Source of the DNA: ASMP01 sp041484115
GTDB taxonomy: Archaea > Nanobdellota > Nanobdellia > Pacearchaeales > GW2011-AR1
NCBI GenBank assembly: GCA_041484115.1
Contig: JBGPHA010000014.1
Coordinates: 1 to 11,890 of the forward strand
Direction of reading: 5' to 3'
Length of the DNA: 11,890 nucleotides
Below are positions 1 through 5,570 of the stretch, piece by piece; the first letter of the stretch is position 1; each line of letters opens with the position of its first letter. The notes under the pieces are model-generated. The model did no database searches. It saw only the letters and a program-made list of their open reading frames with translations, and was not told the origin of the DNA. The translations under genes and the position numbers were made by a program.

Positions 1-151
1 AAACTTGGTCAAGTATTTTGGATTCATCTATGTTATCTAGTATATATGTCAAAACAGGTTTCCCCTTTATATCAAGCAGAGATTTTGGGGTGATTCTTGT
101 TAAGGGATAAAGTCTGCTTCCTTGCCCTCCAGTTAGTATTAAAGCTTTCAT
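1..151 (-). CDS. Sugar-phosphate nucleotidyltransferase, N-terminal fragment
   Basis: The first 50 codons of a protein on the minus strand, running off the left edge of the window. It opens with MKALILTGGQGSRLYPLT and continues with TPKSLL and GKPVLTYIL. This is the nucleotide-binding signature GGxGxRLxPLT...PK of the NTP_transferase family, which joins a sugar-1-phosphate to an NTP to make NDP-sugars (RmlA, GlmU, GalU, GMP pyrophosphorylase types). The Gly-rich loop binds the triphosphate, and the Lys of the PK motif is a conserved active-site residue of the family. The ATG at 151 is supported by a TATA-like box centred about 27 bases upstream, which would give a leaderless mRNA. The sugar and nucleotide specificity cannot be read from this fragment. 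A role in surface glycan synthesis is inferred from the family only. Confidence 0.85.
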   Translation of the reverse strand, partial: MKALILTGGQGSRLYPLTRITPKSLLDIKGKPVLTYILDNIDESKILDQV

Positions 152-172
152 AATTTCCTAACAAAATTATAT

Positions 173-183
173 CTTTATAAAAC
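173..183 (-). promoter_or_regulatory. TATA box for the nucleotidyltransferase gene
   Basis: Minus-strand GTTTTATAAAG, centred about 27 bases before the ATG at 151. An archaeal TATA box sits about 26 bases before the transcription start, so the transcript would begin at or next to the start codon. It lies in the 71-base gap after the DUF4389-like gene and makes the nucleotidyltransferase its own transcription unit. Confidence 0.6.
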
Positions 184-222
184 TAACCCTTTGCAGAGTT
201 GAAGAATTTAGAAATAAGGCAG

Positions 223-498
223 TTACTTTTCAAATTTGCTCATGCTTTTTTCTATCTTTTTAAAAGGGAAAGGTCTTTTATTGCTTTCAAAAATCATATA
301 TCTTTGAAAGATATAATATTGTGTATTCCAGACTTCACTCATATCCGCCAACGATTTCATCCTTTTTGCTTTGAAAACAGTATAGAAGAAATTTACAATT
401 GCAAGAACCATTACAAAATACCTCCATACACTGAGGACTATACCTGAAACTAAAAGAACAACGATTCTCATCCATGCTTCTTTGATTTCCTTTTTCAT
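223..498 (-). CDS. Small membrane protein, DUF4389-like
   Basis: A 91-residue protein with two closely spaced hydrophobic segments, roughly residues 11-25 and 27-44 (starting IVVLLVSGIVLSV and FVMVLAIVNFF). A basic stretch (KAKR), a conserved-looking WNTQYYIFQRYMIF segment and a NKRPFPF end follow. This layout resembles the DUF4389 family of small membrane proteins, whose function is unknown. The reading frame stays open to 594, but only via an overlap of about 80 bases with uS9. The ATG at 498 lies 16 bases after the uS9 stop codon and gives a normal membrane-protein N-terminus, so I prefer it; an ATG at 588 is the alternative. It is the last gene of the eL18-uL13-uS9 run. No Shine-Dalgarno sequence is evident. 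The family assignment is by eye and moderate. Confidence 0.6.
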   Translation of the reverse strand: MKKEIKEAWMRIVVLLVSGIVLSVWRYFVMVLAIVNFFYTVFKAKRMKSLADMSEVWNTQYYIFQRYMIFESNKRPFPFKKIEKSMSKFEK

Positions 499-514
499 TT
501 TTTTGTAAGAACTT

Positions 515-919
515 TTATCTATAAGAAGTTTGCCTTTTTCTTCTTGCTTTGCTGTCTCCAGGCTTATAGGCCTCCTTTCTTCTGACATCTGCAACTAGGA
601 GATTTCTATCGTAATCAAGAAATGCCCTTTCAATCTCTTTGTTTCCTGTAAATGCTATTATTGCCCTTGAAATTGCAACCCTTGCTGCTTCTATTTGGCC
701 TTTCTCCCCTCCACCTTTAACTTTGACTAAGATATTGAAATCTATTTTTCCGAGAATGTTTTTTGCTATCCTTATTGGTTCCTCTATTTTTAATTTGTCA
801 AAAACATGGAGAATTTCATAGGGCTTCCCATTTATAGTGATTTTTCCATGACCTTCAGTTGTAACTGCTCTTGCAATTGCTGTTTTTCTTTTCCCAGAAG
901 TTATTATTTTTGTATCCAT
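515..919 (-). CDS. rps9: Small ribosomal subunit protein uS9
   Basis: A 134-residue archaeal uS9, a component of the small-subunit head. Its C-terminal tail reaches the P-site tRNA anticodon arm. Evidence: the N-terminal SGKRKTAIARA motif, the glycine-rich KGGGEKGQIEAARVAISRA segment, and the invariant basic end KPGDSKARRKRQTSYR, with the terminal Arg that contacts tRNA. Length matches archaeal homologues (about 130-135). The ATG at 919 follows the uL13 stop codon (921-923) by a single base, and no separate promoter is visible, so it should be cotranscribed and translationally coupled with uL13. uL13 followed by uS9 is conserved across archaea. The usual next genes, rpoN and rpoK, are not here; rpoN sits alone at 10232. 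Confidence 0.97.
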   Translation of the reverse strand: MDTKIITSGKRKTAIARAVTTEGHGKITINGKPYEILHVFDKLKIEEPIRIAKNILGKIDFNILVKVKGGGEKGQIEAARVAISRAIIAFTGNKEIERAFLDYDRNLLVADVRRKEAYKPGDSKARRKRQTSYR

Positions 920-920
920 T

Positions 921-1310
921 TTACTTTGCTATATCCTCCACATGTATAAATTTCGCCTTCTTTTCTTTACTACCAACTATCTTCTTTGCATCTTTGAATT
1001 CATCTGGGACCCCTTCATAACATTTTATTCTCCTGAATGCTTCTTTGCCTCGACCTGATCTATGGAAAAGCATACCCCTTATTGCCCTCTTTACTATAAG
1101 ATGGGCAAGCCTCGAATGCTTTGGACCTTTTTGCCCAGAACCAATTCTTTTCCTTTTATCCTGAAATATTTTAATTATATTTTGCCTATTACCTGTTATT
1201 ATCACTTTTTCACAATTAAGAATAACAATTTCCTCTCCTAAAAGAGCCTGTTTTGCAGAATAACTTGCAAGCCTACCTAAAACAGCGTTTGTTCCGTCAA
1301 TAATTTTCAT
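921..1310 (-). CDS. rpl13: Large ribosomal subunit protein uL13
   Basis: A 129-residue uL13 that binds 23S rRNA early in large-subunit assembly. The archaeal-style N-terminus (IDGTNAVLGRLAS) is followed by the nucleic-acid binding core with VIITGNR and GPKHSR. The RAIRGMLFHRSGRGKEAFRRIKCYEGVP segment matches the family's conserved RGMLP...G..A...L..Y.G.P block. Length is slightly shorter than the 140-150 of many archaea. The start ATG at 1310 overlaps the stop codon of the DUF5680 gene by 4 bases (ATGA), so translation is probably coupled. The gene before it should be eL18 in most archaea; here an extra gene is inserted between the two. Confidence 0.96.
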   Translation of the reverse strand: MKIIDGTNAVLGRLASYSAKQALLGEEIVILNCEKVIITGNRQNIIKIFQDKRKRIGSGQKGPKHSRLAHLIVKRAIRGMLFHRSGRGKEAFRRIKCYEGVPDEFKDAKKIVGSKEKKAKFIHVEDIAK

Positions 1311-1816
1311 TTTGGTATTACTAAACTCCCTATAAAATCTTGTGAAAATAATAATTTATCTGTTTTTTTATTTGTTATAACTTCTGTTCCGGAAAATCTT
1401 TTAATATCCCCTCTTACTTTCATTACATATAGAAAATCTCCCCCATCATGATAAGCTGGCGGACCTCTAAAAGGATGCCTAAAACTTACCTGACTCAAAG
1501 CTTCTTTTAAAAATTCAAAAGTTGACCTTTTTAATTCTTCATCTCCCCATAATCGCTCGAGTATTCCTCCAGAATAAGCCATCTGCCAGATTCTATGTCC
1601 GTATTCTTTCTTCCACCTTACTACTTCAGTCCCAGGTGCGTGATAAGAACCAGCATAGTTATCTGTGTAATGAAAGTTTCCTTCATGAAATGTAAAAGTT
1701 TTGGAACTATCAGCTTCTCTTTCCTCTTCTTTTTTACTCGCATAACCATCTTTTTTAGCTTTAACTATAAAATCTGTTAATTCATTCAAATCAACTTCTA
1801 ATCTTCCCAGTTTCAT
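1307..1816 (-). CDS. DUF5680-type protein inserted in the ribosomal operon
   Basis: A 169-residue soluble protein with no signal peptide or membrane segment. Features in order: an N-terminal helix with ELTDFIVKAKKDGYAS; a charged linker (KKEEEREADSS); an aromatic-rich segment FHEGNFHYTDNYAGSYHAPGTEVV; IWQMAYSGG; FLKEALSQV; then FRGPPAYHDGGDFLYVMKVRGDI, FSGTEVI and a final SQDFIGSLV. This order of W, Y and G motifs matches the DUF5680 family as I recall it (FLxxAKxxTYA, YxDxYxGxxxFxGxE, PxRGPxxY, GxE.I). That family has no assigned function and is often found alone or fused to helix-turn-helix regulators. The gene overlaps eL18 upstream and uL13 downstream by 4 bases each (ATGA), so it is locked into the operon's translation. 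I infer a housekeeping or regulatory role only from that position. Confidence 0.75.
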   Translation of the reverse strand: MKLGRLEVDLNELTDFIVKAKKDGYASKKEEEREADSSKTFTFHEGNFHYTDNYAGSYHAPGTEVVRWKKEYGHRIWQMAYSGGILERLWGDEELKRSTFEFLKEALSQVSFRHPFRGPPAYHDGGDFLYVMKVRGDIKRFSGTEVITNKKTDKLLFSQDFIGSLVIPK

Positions 1817-2193
1817 TTTTTTAAAAATTTAAGACCTTTGGCATGTGGATTTTTTTTAATTTCTTCAATTATACTTAGTGCTTGAGACTTTGTTTTTAAA
1901 AGCTTTTCTCTCGCTTTTTCAGAAAAATTGAAGGCTATCACAGCTATTTTTTTGTTTATTTCACCTTGAGAAAGAACTTTTCCAGGGAAAATTACAGAAT
2001 CTCCCTCTTTTGTTGCCTTCTCAATCTCATTGAGGTTTATTGTTGTTTGGTTTCTTCTCGGCCCGGAAAGAATTCCTGCAACTTTCATCCATTCCTCAGA
2101 CCCTGTTTTCTTAGCAGCCCTTATAGTTTCTACTAAAATTGGATTGCTCTTTTTCCAAGACTGTTTCTCTATCTTTGTTTTTGTTTTAACCAT
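1813..2193 (-). CDS. rpl18e: Large ribosomal subunit protein eL18
   Basis: A 126-residue archaeal/eukaryotic-type eL18. Evidence: ...KKTGSEEWMKVAGILSGPRRNQTTINLNEI, in which the SGPRR.R..VN-like segment is typical. This is followed by DSVIFPGKVLSQGEINKKIAVIAFNFSEKAREKL, matching the family's VPGKVLg.G.i.k.v.VaAf.fS..A..KI core. In archaea it normally heads or precedes the uL13-uS9 pair, as here apart from the inserted DUF5680 gene. The ATG at 2193 is the only sensible start. The leader contains short competing hairpins (2229-2241), and a strong TATA box lies about 77 bases upstream, so this gene probably has an untranslated leader, unlike many neighbours that look leaderless. Confidence 0.95.
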   Translation of the reverse strand: MVKTKTKIEKQSWKKSNPILVETIRAAKKTGSEEWMKVAGILSGPRRNQTTINLNEIEKATKEGDSVIFPGKVLSQGEINKKIAVIAFNFSEKAREKLLKTKSQALSIIEEIKKNPHAKGLKFLKK

Positions 2194-2228
2194 TTTTACA
2201 AAAAGCAGAATTATAGAATCCCGCTAAC

Positions 2229-2241
2229 GCGATTAACTCGC
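2229..2241 (-). promoter_or_regulatory. Short hairpin in the eL18 leader
   Basis: The minus strand reads GCGAGTTAATCGC, a 4-bp GC-rich stem with a 5-base loop. It is immediately followed by a sequence that can form an alternative CGC-GTTA-GCG stem sharing the same TCGC bases. It lies in the predicted leader between the TATA box at 2265-2276 and the eL18 start. This is the only GC-rich patch in an AT-rich gap. It could be a binding site for autogenous control or chance; the stems are short. Confidence 0.3.
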
Positions 2242-2264
2242 AGGTAAAAATCTGAATTTTAATT

Positions 2265-2276
2265 GCTTTATAAAAG
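2265..2276 (-). promoter_or_regulatory. TATA box for the eL18-uL13-uS9 operon
   Basis: Minus-strand CTTTTATAAAGC, a near-consensus archaeal TATA box in the gap between the small membrane protein gene and eL18. Transcription would start near 2244, leaving a leader of about 50 bases. A weaker TCTATAATT at about 2210-2218 lies too close to the ATG for a standard leaderless start. Confidence 0.6.
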
Positions 2277-2315
2277 TTTTGATGCAGGGTGCTCTAGTGC
2301 CTTTTTTGGTAGCCC

Positions 2316-2555
2316 TTATTGATTATAAAAATAAATTATAAATCCTCCAATAATTATAAGAAAAACTCCAATACCTATTATTATCAAAGTGCTAGTGGAA
2401 GATAAACAGGAATAAACAACAGAAAGATCATAAGGATACTTTTGGTTACTATATGAAAAAACACATTTAATTAAAAAACCAAAAATTAAAACCAAAAACC
2501 CTATTGTAAAAAAAGTAATTCCTGTTATATACCCTGCATTTATCTCTTTATTCAT
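2316..2555 (-). CDS. Orphan small membrane protein with two helices
   Basis: A 79-residue protein I do not recognise. It has two strongly hydrophobic segments, about residues 10-31 (ITGITFFTIGFLVLIFGFLI) and 54-76 (STLIIIGIGVFLIIIGGFII). They are joined by a short polar loop with Tyr residues and two Cys (one at the end of helix 1, one in the loop). Both helices contain Gly spaced along one face, which often allows tight packing. The open frame extends to 2609, but that start lies upstream of the predicted transcription start. The ATG at 2555 has a GAGG element 7 bases before it and a TATA box at 2592-2600, so I take it as the start. It lies between tRNA-Leu and eL18 and seems to have its own promoter. 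Confidence 0.6.
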   Translation of the reverse strand: MNKEINAGYITGITFFTIGFLVLIFGFLIKCVFSYSNQKYPYDLSVVYSCLSSTSTLIIIGIGVFLIIIGGFIIYFYNQ

Positions 2556-2591
2556 ATTCAATTCCTCATAGATTGAGAGGCAGATTTTCTT

Positions 2592-2600
2592 TATAAAAAT
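2592..2600 (-). promoter_or_regulatory. TATA box for the small membrane protein gene
   Basis: Minus-strand TTTTTATAA lies just downstream of tRNA-Leu. It predicts a transcription start near 2570, followed by a leader of about 15 bases with a GAGG element ahead of the ATG at 2555. The T-run could also serve as a terminator for the tRNA. Confidence 0.5.
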
Positions 2601-2619
2601 TATGCACAAGGGTATATAA

Positions 2620-2703
2620 TGCGGGAAGAAGGATTTGAACCTTCGCAGGCACTAAGCCAATGCGTCCTTAGCGCATCCCATTTGACCACTCTGGCATTCC
2701 CGC
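2620..2703 (-). tRNA. tRNA-Leu, anticodon AAG
   Basis: A class II tRNA of 84 bases including discriminator A73. The 7-bp acceptor stem GCGGGAA/TTCCCGC is perfect. The T-arm is GAAGG-TTCAAAT-CCTTC. The anticodon stem ATGCG/CGCAT encloses the loop CTAAGGA, so positions 34-36 read AAG (decoding CUU). The variable arm GGC-TTAGT-GCC is identical to that of tRNA-Leu(CAA) at 10643, supporting leucine identity, as does A73. No CCA is encoded and no intron is present. An A at position 34 is very rare in archaea, which normally use GAG to read CUU and CUC. The gene lies 43 bases after the rpoD stop codon and upstream of eL18; as I recall, a tRNA-Leu sits next to the eL18-uL13-uS9 operon in haloarchaea too. 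Confidence 0.92.
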
Positions 2704-2729
2704 AGATTTTAATTTTACTAAGAATCCAG

Positions 2730-2740
2730 ATTTTTAAAAT
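2730..2740 (-). promoter_or_regulatory. TATA box for tRNA-Leu(AAG)
   Basis: Minus-strand CATTTTAAAAA, about 32 bases before the mature tRNA 5' end. It predicts a start about 6 bases upstream of the tRNA. It lies in the 43-base gap after rpoD. Confidence 0.45.
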
Positions 2741-2746
2741 GTGCCC

Positions 2747-3460
2747 TTAGGCCTTTTCAATTGCCTTTTCCACTGCATTCAAATCTTTTCTCAAGGCTTC
2801 TACCGATTCATTAAAAATATCCTTTGTATCCATCTGTCCGAAAGATTCAAGGAGTATTATCATATCTTTTCCTGAAGTAACGTCTGCCTTTTTCTTTTTC
2901 TTGTTGACTACGCCCTCGCAAACATCTGCTATTTCTTTCTTTTTATTGTCAAAAATAACTATCTTGTTCCCCTTTTCTTTTATTTCTACCTCAGGAAGAA
3001 TTTTTCTTATTTCTTCAAGAAATTCCTTGTCCATTGATATCTCTAAAGAATTCCTGTAAAACATTAATCCCGGAGAAAACTTTGCATGCTCTGCCCCCTT
3101 ACCAAACCTGACAGTAGCTGTGAACTCTAGTTCCTGCCCTTTATCAAGAGTTGTTATAGGAATAGTCTTGTAGACTACTTCAGGATGTCCTTTAATATCT
3201 CCCGAATAAACAGTCCCCTCTCTTTTAACATTCAATTTAAGCTTGCCCTTTTCTGCAGATTTCTCCATCTTCAAGGGAACAAGACCTACTCTATGCGCAA
3301 CTGTTTCATCATACAATGGAGAATCATTTCTTGAAATTTCGAGCTCATCGACAGCTATTACAGGAATCTGGCCTATATATCTCCTTATAGCATTTGCAAT
3401 GCTTTCATCTATTTCTGCAGAAAATACCAACTGATCTTTTGTTTTTTCTATTAGTTTCAT
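2747..3460 (-). CDS. rpoD: DNA-directed RNA polymerase subunit D (Rpb3/alpha-like)
   Basis: A 237-residue archaeal RNA polymerase subunit D, which pairs with subunit L as the assembly platform, like bacterial alpha. Evidence: the N-terminal dimerisation part with SIANAIRRYIGQIPVIAVDELEI, then NDSPLYDETVAHRVGLVPL, a conserved Rpb3/RpoD signature. The AKFSPGLMFYRN segment and the C-terminal FESFGQM-like stretch (LLESFGQMDTKDIFNESVEALRKDL) complete the dimerisation fold. Only one Cys is present in the insert region, so the ferredoxin-like Fe-S domain found in some archaeal D subunits is absent. A 41-base gap separates it from uS11 and contains a TATA box 26 bases before the ATG. It may therefore be read both from the upstream operon and from its own leaderless promoter. 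Confidence 0.95.
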   Translation of the reverse strand: MKLIEKTKDQLVFSAEIDESIANAIRRYIGQIPVIAVDELEISRNDSPLYDETVAHRVGLVPLKMEKSAEKGKLKLNVKREGTVYSGDIKGHPEVVYKTIPITTLDKGQELEFTATVRFGKGAEHAKFSPGLMFYRNSLEISMDKEFLEEIRKILPEVEIKEKGNKIVIFDNKKKEIADVCEGVVNKKKKKADVTSGKDMIILLESFGQMDTKDIFNESVEALRKDLNAVEKAIEKA

Positions 3461-3481
3461 ATTAAAATTTTATATTTGACA

Positions 3482-3490
3482 TATTTAAAG
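3482..3490 (-). promoter_or_regulatory. Internal TATA box before rpoD
   Basis: Minus-strand CTTTAAATA, centred 26 bases before the rpoD ATG in the only sizeable gap of the eL21-to-rpoD block. The geometry fits a leaderless rpoD transcript in addition to read-through from the ribosomal operon. Confidence 0.5.
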
Positions 3491-3501
3491 TTATTGTAAA
3501 G

Positions 3502-4044
3502 CTAAGGTCTCCTTCCACGCCTTCCTCCTTTCTTTTTAGGCCCACCTCTTGGAAATCTTGTATTGTCTAGTATGTTCAGAACTTTAAATCCTTCTCTGGA
3601 AAGACTTTTTATTATCGCATTTGCTCCTGGTCCTGGTGCAGGATTTCCCGTCTTTGCCCTTATCCTAAAATATAAACTTCCTACACCAATTTCTTTTAAT
3701 TGCTCTGCAACCCTTTTTGCAATGAACATAGCAATCGTAGGATTCGCCTTCAATCTCCCGTGTTTTGTGACCATTCCGCCTGTTACCTTTGAAAGAGTTT
3801 TTCCAGACATATCTGTAACATGAACAAGAGTGTTATTGAAAGAGGTATATATGTTTACAACAGCCTCTGCTTTTCCTTTTTCCTTTTTTTTATCTTCTCT
3901 TTTTTCTTCTTTTTCTTTTGCCCCATCTGAATCTTCTTGTTCAAGTTCATCTTCTTCCACTTCTTCTTTTGGTTCTTCTGAAGGCTTTTCAATATCTTCA
4001 ACATCCTCAGCTTCTTCCACTTCTTGCATTTCTTTCTCAGCCAT
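3502..4044 (-). CDS. rps11: Small ribosomal subunit protein uS11 with acidic N-terminal extension
   Basis: A 180-residue protein whose residues 61-180 are archaeal uS11, located on the small-subunit platform near the E site. Evidence: VNIYTSFNNTLVHVTDMSG, GGMVTKHGR, AMFIAKRVAEQ, PAPGPGANAIIKSL and the basic end GGRRGRRP. Residues 1-60 are an extension with 29 Asp/Glu, passing from purely acidic (EVEEAEDVEDIEK) to mixed Glu/Lys repeats; it is probably disordered or a charged helix. Archaeal uS11 is usually 125-140 residues. No ATG lies between codon 6 and the core, so the extension looks real. The ATG at 4044 overlaps uS4 by 8 bases and is preceded by a GGAG inside the uS4 end. It is fifth in order after eL21, Rpb4, DUF655, uS13 and uS4 have been read. 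Confidence 0.94.
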   Translation of the reverse strand: MAEKEMQEVEEAEDVEDIEKPSEEPKEEVEEDELEQEDSDGAKEKEEKREDKKKEKGKAEAVVNIYTSFNNTLVHVTDMSGKTLSKVTGGMVTKHGRLKANPTIAMFIAKRVAEQLKEIGVGSLYFRIRAKTGNPAPGPGANAIIKSLSREGFKVLNILDNTRFPRGGPKKKGGRRGRRP

Positions 4045-4510
4045 TTTCCTTCTCCATTATTTTTTCTTTTGGTTTTACAGAAATTTTTTCTTCAAATTCT
4101 ACAGGAACAATATAAGAGGGGCTGTTTACCGCTCTACCATTTACGAGAATTTTTTTGTGAACTATCATTTGTCTCGCATGCTTTGGGCTTCTTGCAATTC
4201 TTTTTTTAAAGACAATAGTCTGAAGTCTTCTGTTCAAGTAATCTTCCTTTTCAAGGGAAAGGACGTCTGATATGGAATCGGCCCGGAATCCTATTTTTTT
4301 AAGTCTATCAAATAGAGCTTTTTGTTTATCTTGGCCTGCAGAAATCAGATTCTTAGCTTTTTCTCTTATGGATTTTATTTGTGAATTAGCTTTCCATATC
4401 TCTATTTTATTTTTTAGACCATATTCTTCTTTTATTTTTGCTTCTTCCTCTATCCTTGTCTTGTCAAAAGGTCTTTTCGGTCGTGAATAACTTTTGTGTT
4501 TTCTTTTCAT
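4037..4510 (-). CDS. rps4: Small ribosomal subunit protein uS4
   Basis: A 157-residue archaeal uS4, a primary 16S rRNA binder at the mRNA entry side. Evidence: the N-terminal KSYSRPKRPFDKTRIEEE, typical of archaeal uS4 (YxxPxHPW..eRI..E), then EYGLKNKIEIWKA. The S4 domain follows with LNRRLQTIVFKKRIARSPKHARQMIVHKKILVNGRAVNSPSYIVPVEFEEKISV. Length is a little below the usual 165-180 because the C-terminus is short. It follows uS13 with a 7-base gap and overlaps uS11 by 8 bases, the standard archaeal uS13-uS4-uS11-RpoD order. Confidence 0.96.
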   Translation of the reverse strand: MKRKHKSYSRPKRPFDKTRIEEEAKIKEEYGLKNKIEIWKANSQIKSIREKAKNLISAGQDKQKALFDRLKKIGFRADSISDVLSLEKEDYLNRRLQTIVFKKRIARSPKHARQMIVHKKILVNGRAVNSPSYIVPVEFEEKISVKPKEKIMEKENG

Positions 4511-4517
4511 TTTTTAT

Positions 4518-5027
4518 TTACTTTACATACTCTCCTTTTGGTCTCTCTTGCTTTTTTCCTTTGCTTCTAATTCCCGCTCCTTTTGGTCTGTTTTTCCTGA
4601 AATGGCTCTTTGTTCTTTGCCCTCTTGTTGGAAGACCTGCAGCATGTCTCATACCACGGTAGCTTTTTATTTTTTTCAACCTTTTTATGTCAAATTCTTT
4701 TTGAAGCTCAAGACCGCTTCCTGAAAGGTGCCTATCTATCCCTGTTTCAAAATCTTTTCTCCTGTTTAAAAGATAATGAGGAACCTGAGGATTTTTTATA
4801 AAATCTGAGATTTTTTTTATTTCTTCAGGGCTCAGAGATCCTATTTTTCTGTTCTTATCTATTTCGAGTTTATTACAGACAGCATTTGCCATCCCCCAGG
4901 AAACTCCCTTTATTTTTGTAAGGCCAGCATAGATCTTCATCCCCCCTTCTATGTCTTCGGAAAGTATTCTTACCAGTTTCTCTTCATACATTTCCTGTTC
5001 TTGTTTTTGTGTTTGTTTTTGTTCCAT
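4518..5027 (-). CDS. rps13: Small ribosomal subunit protein uS13
   Basis: A 169-residue archaeal uS13 from the head of the small subunit, which contacts the P-site tRNA and forms bridges to the large subunit. Evidence: VRILSEDIEGGMKIYAGLTKIKGVSWGMANAVC, with the helix-two-turn-helix core. The DIKRLKKIKSYRGMRHAAGLPTRGQRTKSHFRKNRP segment carries the invariant RG.RH..GLP.RGQRT motif, and the tail is Lys/Arg rich. The first about 13 residues (MEQKQTQKQEQEM) form a Gln/Glu-rich extension; a Met at residue 13 is an alternative start. The ATG at 5027 follows the DUF655 stop codon by one base, so coupling is likely. Confidence 0.96.
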   Translation of the reverse strand: MEQKQTQKQEQEMYEEKLVRILSEDIEGGMKIYAGLTKIKGVSWGMANAVCNKLEIDKNRKIGSLSPEEIKKISDFIKNPQVPHYLLNRRKDFETGIDRHLSGSGLELQKEFDIKRLKKIKSYRGMRHAAGLPTRGQRTKSHFRKNRPKGAGIRSKGKKQERPKGEYVK

Positions 5028-5028
5028 T

Positions 5029-5565
5029 TTAATAAATGAATAAGTTGTATCTTTCGAATTCTGTAAGTTCCTGAAAAATCCTTTTTTCTATCGCTTTCTC
5101 AGGATCCGGAAGATTCTGGATTCTTTTTTTCATTTCTTCCAGACTTTCAAATGGCTTTTCTTTTCTCTGATTGAGAATTTCCTGAGTGTGTTTCTTTCCA
5201 AATCCAGGAAGAAGCTCTATTTGATGGATTCTCTTGTTTATGGCTTCAGATTTGTTAAAAAAATCAACAAATTTCTGTTCTTTTTCCTTGACTACTTTTT
5301 TTATGAATTCCTGCAGTTGGGCCTTTGCAGACTCTGTAAGTTTTTCTTTTTGAAGTCTTCCAAGGATGTAATATATTTTATCTCTCTTACCCTCGCCTAT
5401 GTAAACCCTCTCCCCTATTTCCAGGGAAACTCCTCTCCTTGGAACCAATTCCAGAAGAGTCATATTGATTTCTCCTATAGCTTGGGCTAAGGGCATGATT
5501 TTTCTCTCCAAAGGATATCCATTTGGGAGATATTCTAAGACTATTGCATATTCTTCCTTTTCCAT
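5029..5565 (-). CDS. DUF655 family protein, OB-like fold plus helix-hairpin-helix
   Basis: A 178-residue archaeal DUF655 protein. The N-terminal half (YAIVLEYLPNGYP..., LELVPRRGVSLEIGERVYIGEG) resembles the OB-like RNA/DNA-binding portion of the family. The middle is helical and charged (residues about 75-110). The C-terminal part has a helix-hairpin-helix motif, IELLPGFGKKHTQEILNQR followed by PFESLEEMKKRI, typical of non-sequence-specific nucleic acid binding. The family is archaeal and of unknown exact function. It is widely found in the cluster eL21 - Rpb4 - DUF655 - rRNA dimethyladenosine transferase (KsgA/Dim1), which suggests a part in rRNA processing or ribosome assembly. Here KsgA is missing from its usual place and uS13 follows after one base. 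The start follows the Rpb4 stop codon by 5 bases. Confidence 0.88.
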   Translation of the reverse strand: MEKEEYAIVLEYLPNGYPLERKIMPLAQAIGEINMTLLELVPRRGVSLEIGERVYIGEGKRDKIYYILGRLQKEKLTESAKAQLQEFIKKVVKEKEQKFVDFFNKSEAINKRIHQIELLPGFGKKHTQEILNQRKEKPFESLEEMKKRIQNLPDPEKAIEKRIFQELTEFERYNLFIY

Positions 5566-5570
5566 TGTAT

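Noticed and set aside
199..447. 82-residue plus-strand frame
   Set aside because: Antisense of the DUF4389-like membrane protein, whose hydrophobic pattern and position after uS9 are more convincing.
2281..2315. Possible tRNA fragment or terminator (GGTGCTCTAGTGCC)
   Set aside because: The pairing needs G-U pairs that exist only on the plus strand, where no gene is transcribed; no tRNA arms can be completed.
2741..2760. Possible terminator hairpin at the rpoD stop codon
   Set aside because: Only a 3-bp GCC/GGC stem; too weak to claim, and archaeal termination does not depend on such stems.
3830..4270. Long plus-strand frame rich in Ser and Phe opposite uS11/uS4
   Set aside because: It is the antisense of the Glu/Lys-rich uS11 extension (GAA/GAG reads as TTC/CTC) and of uS4, whose coding on the minus strand is certain.
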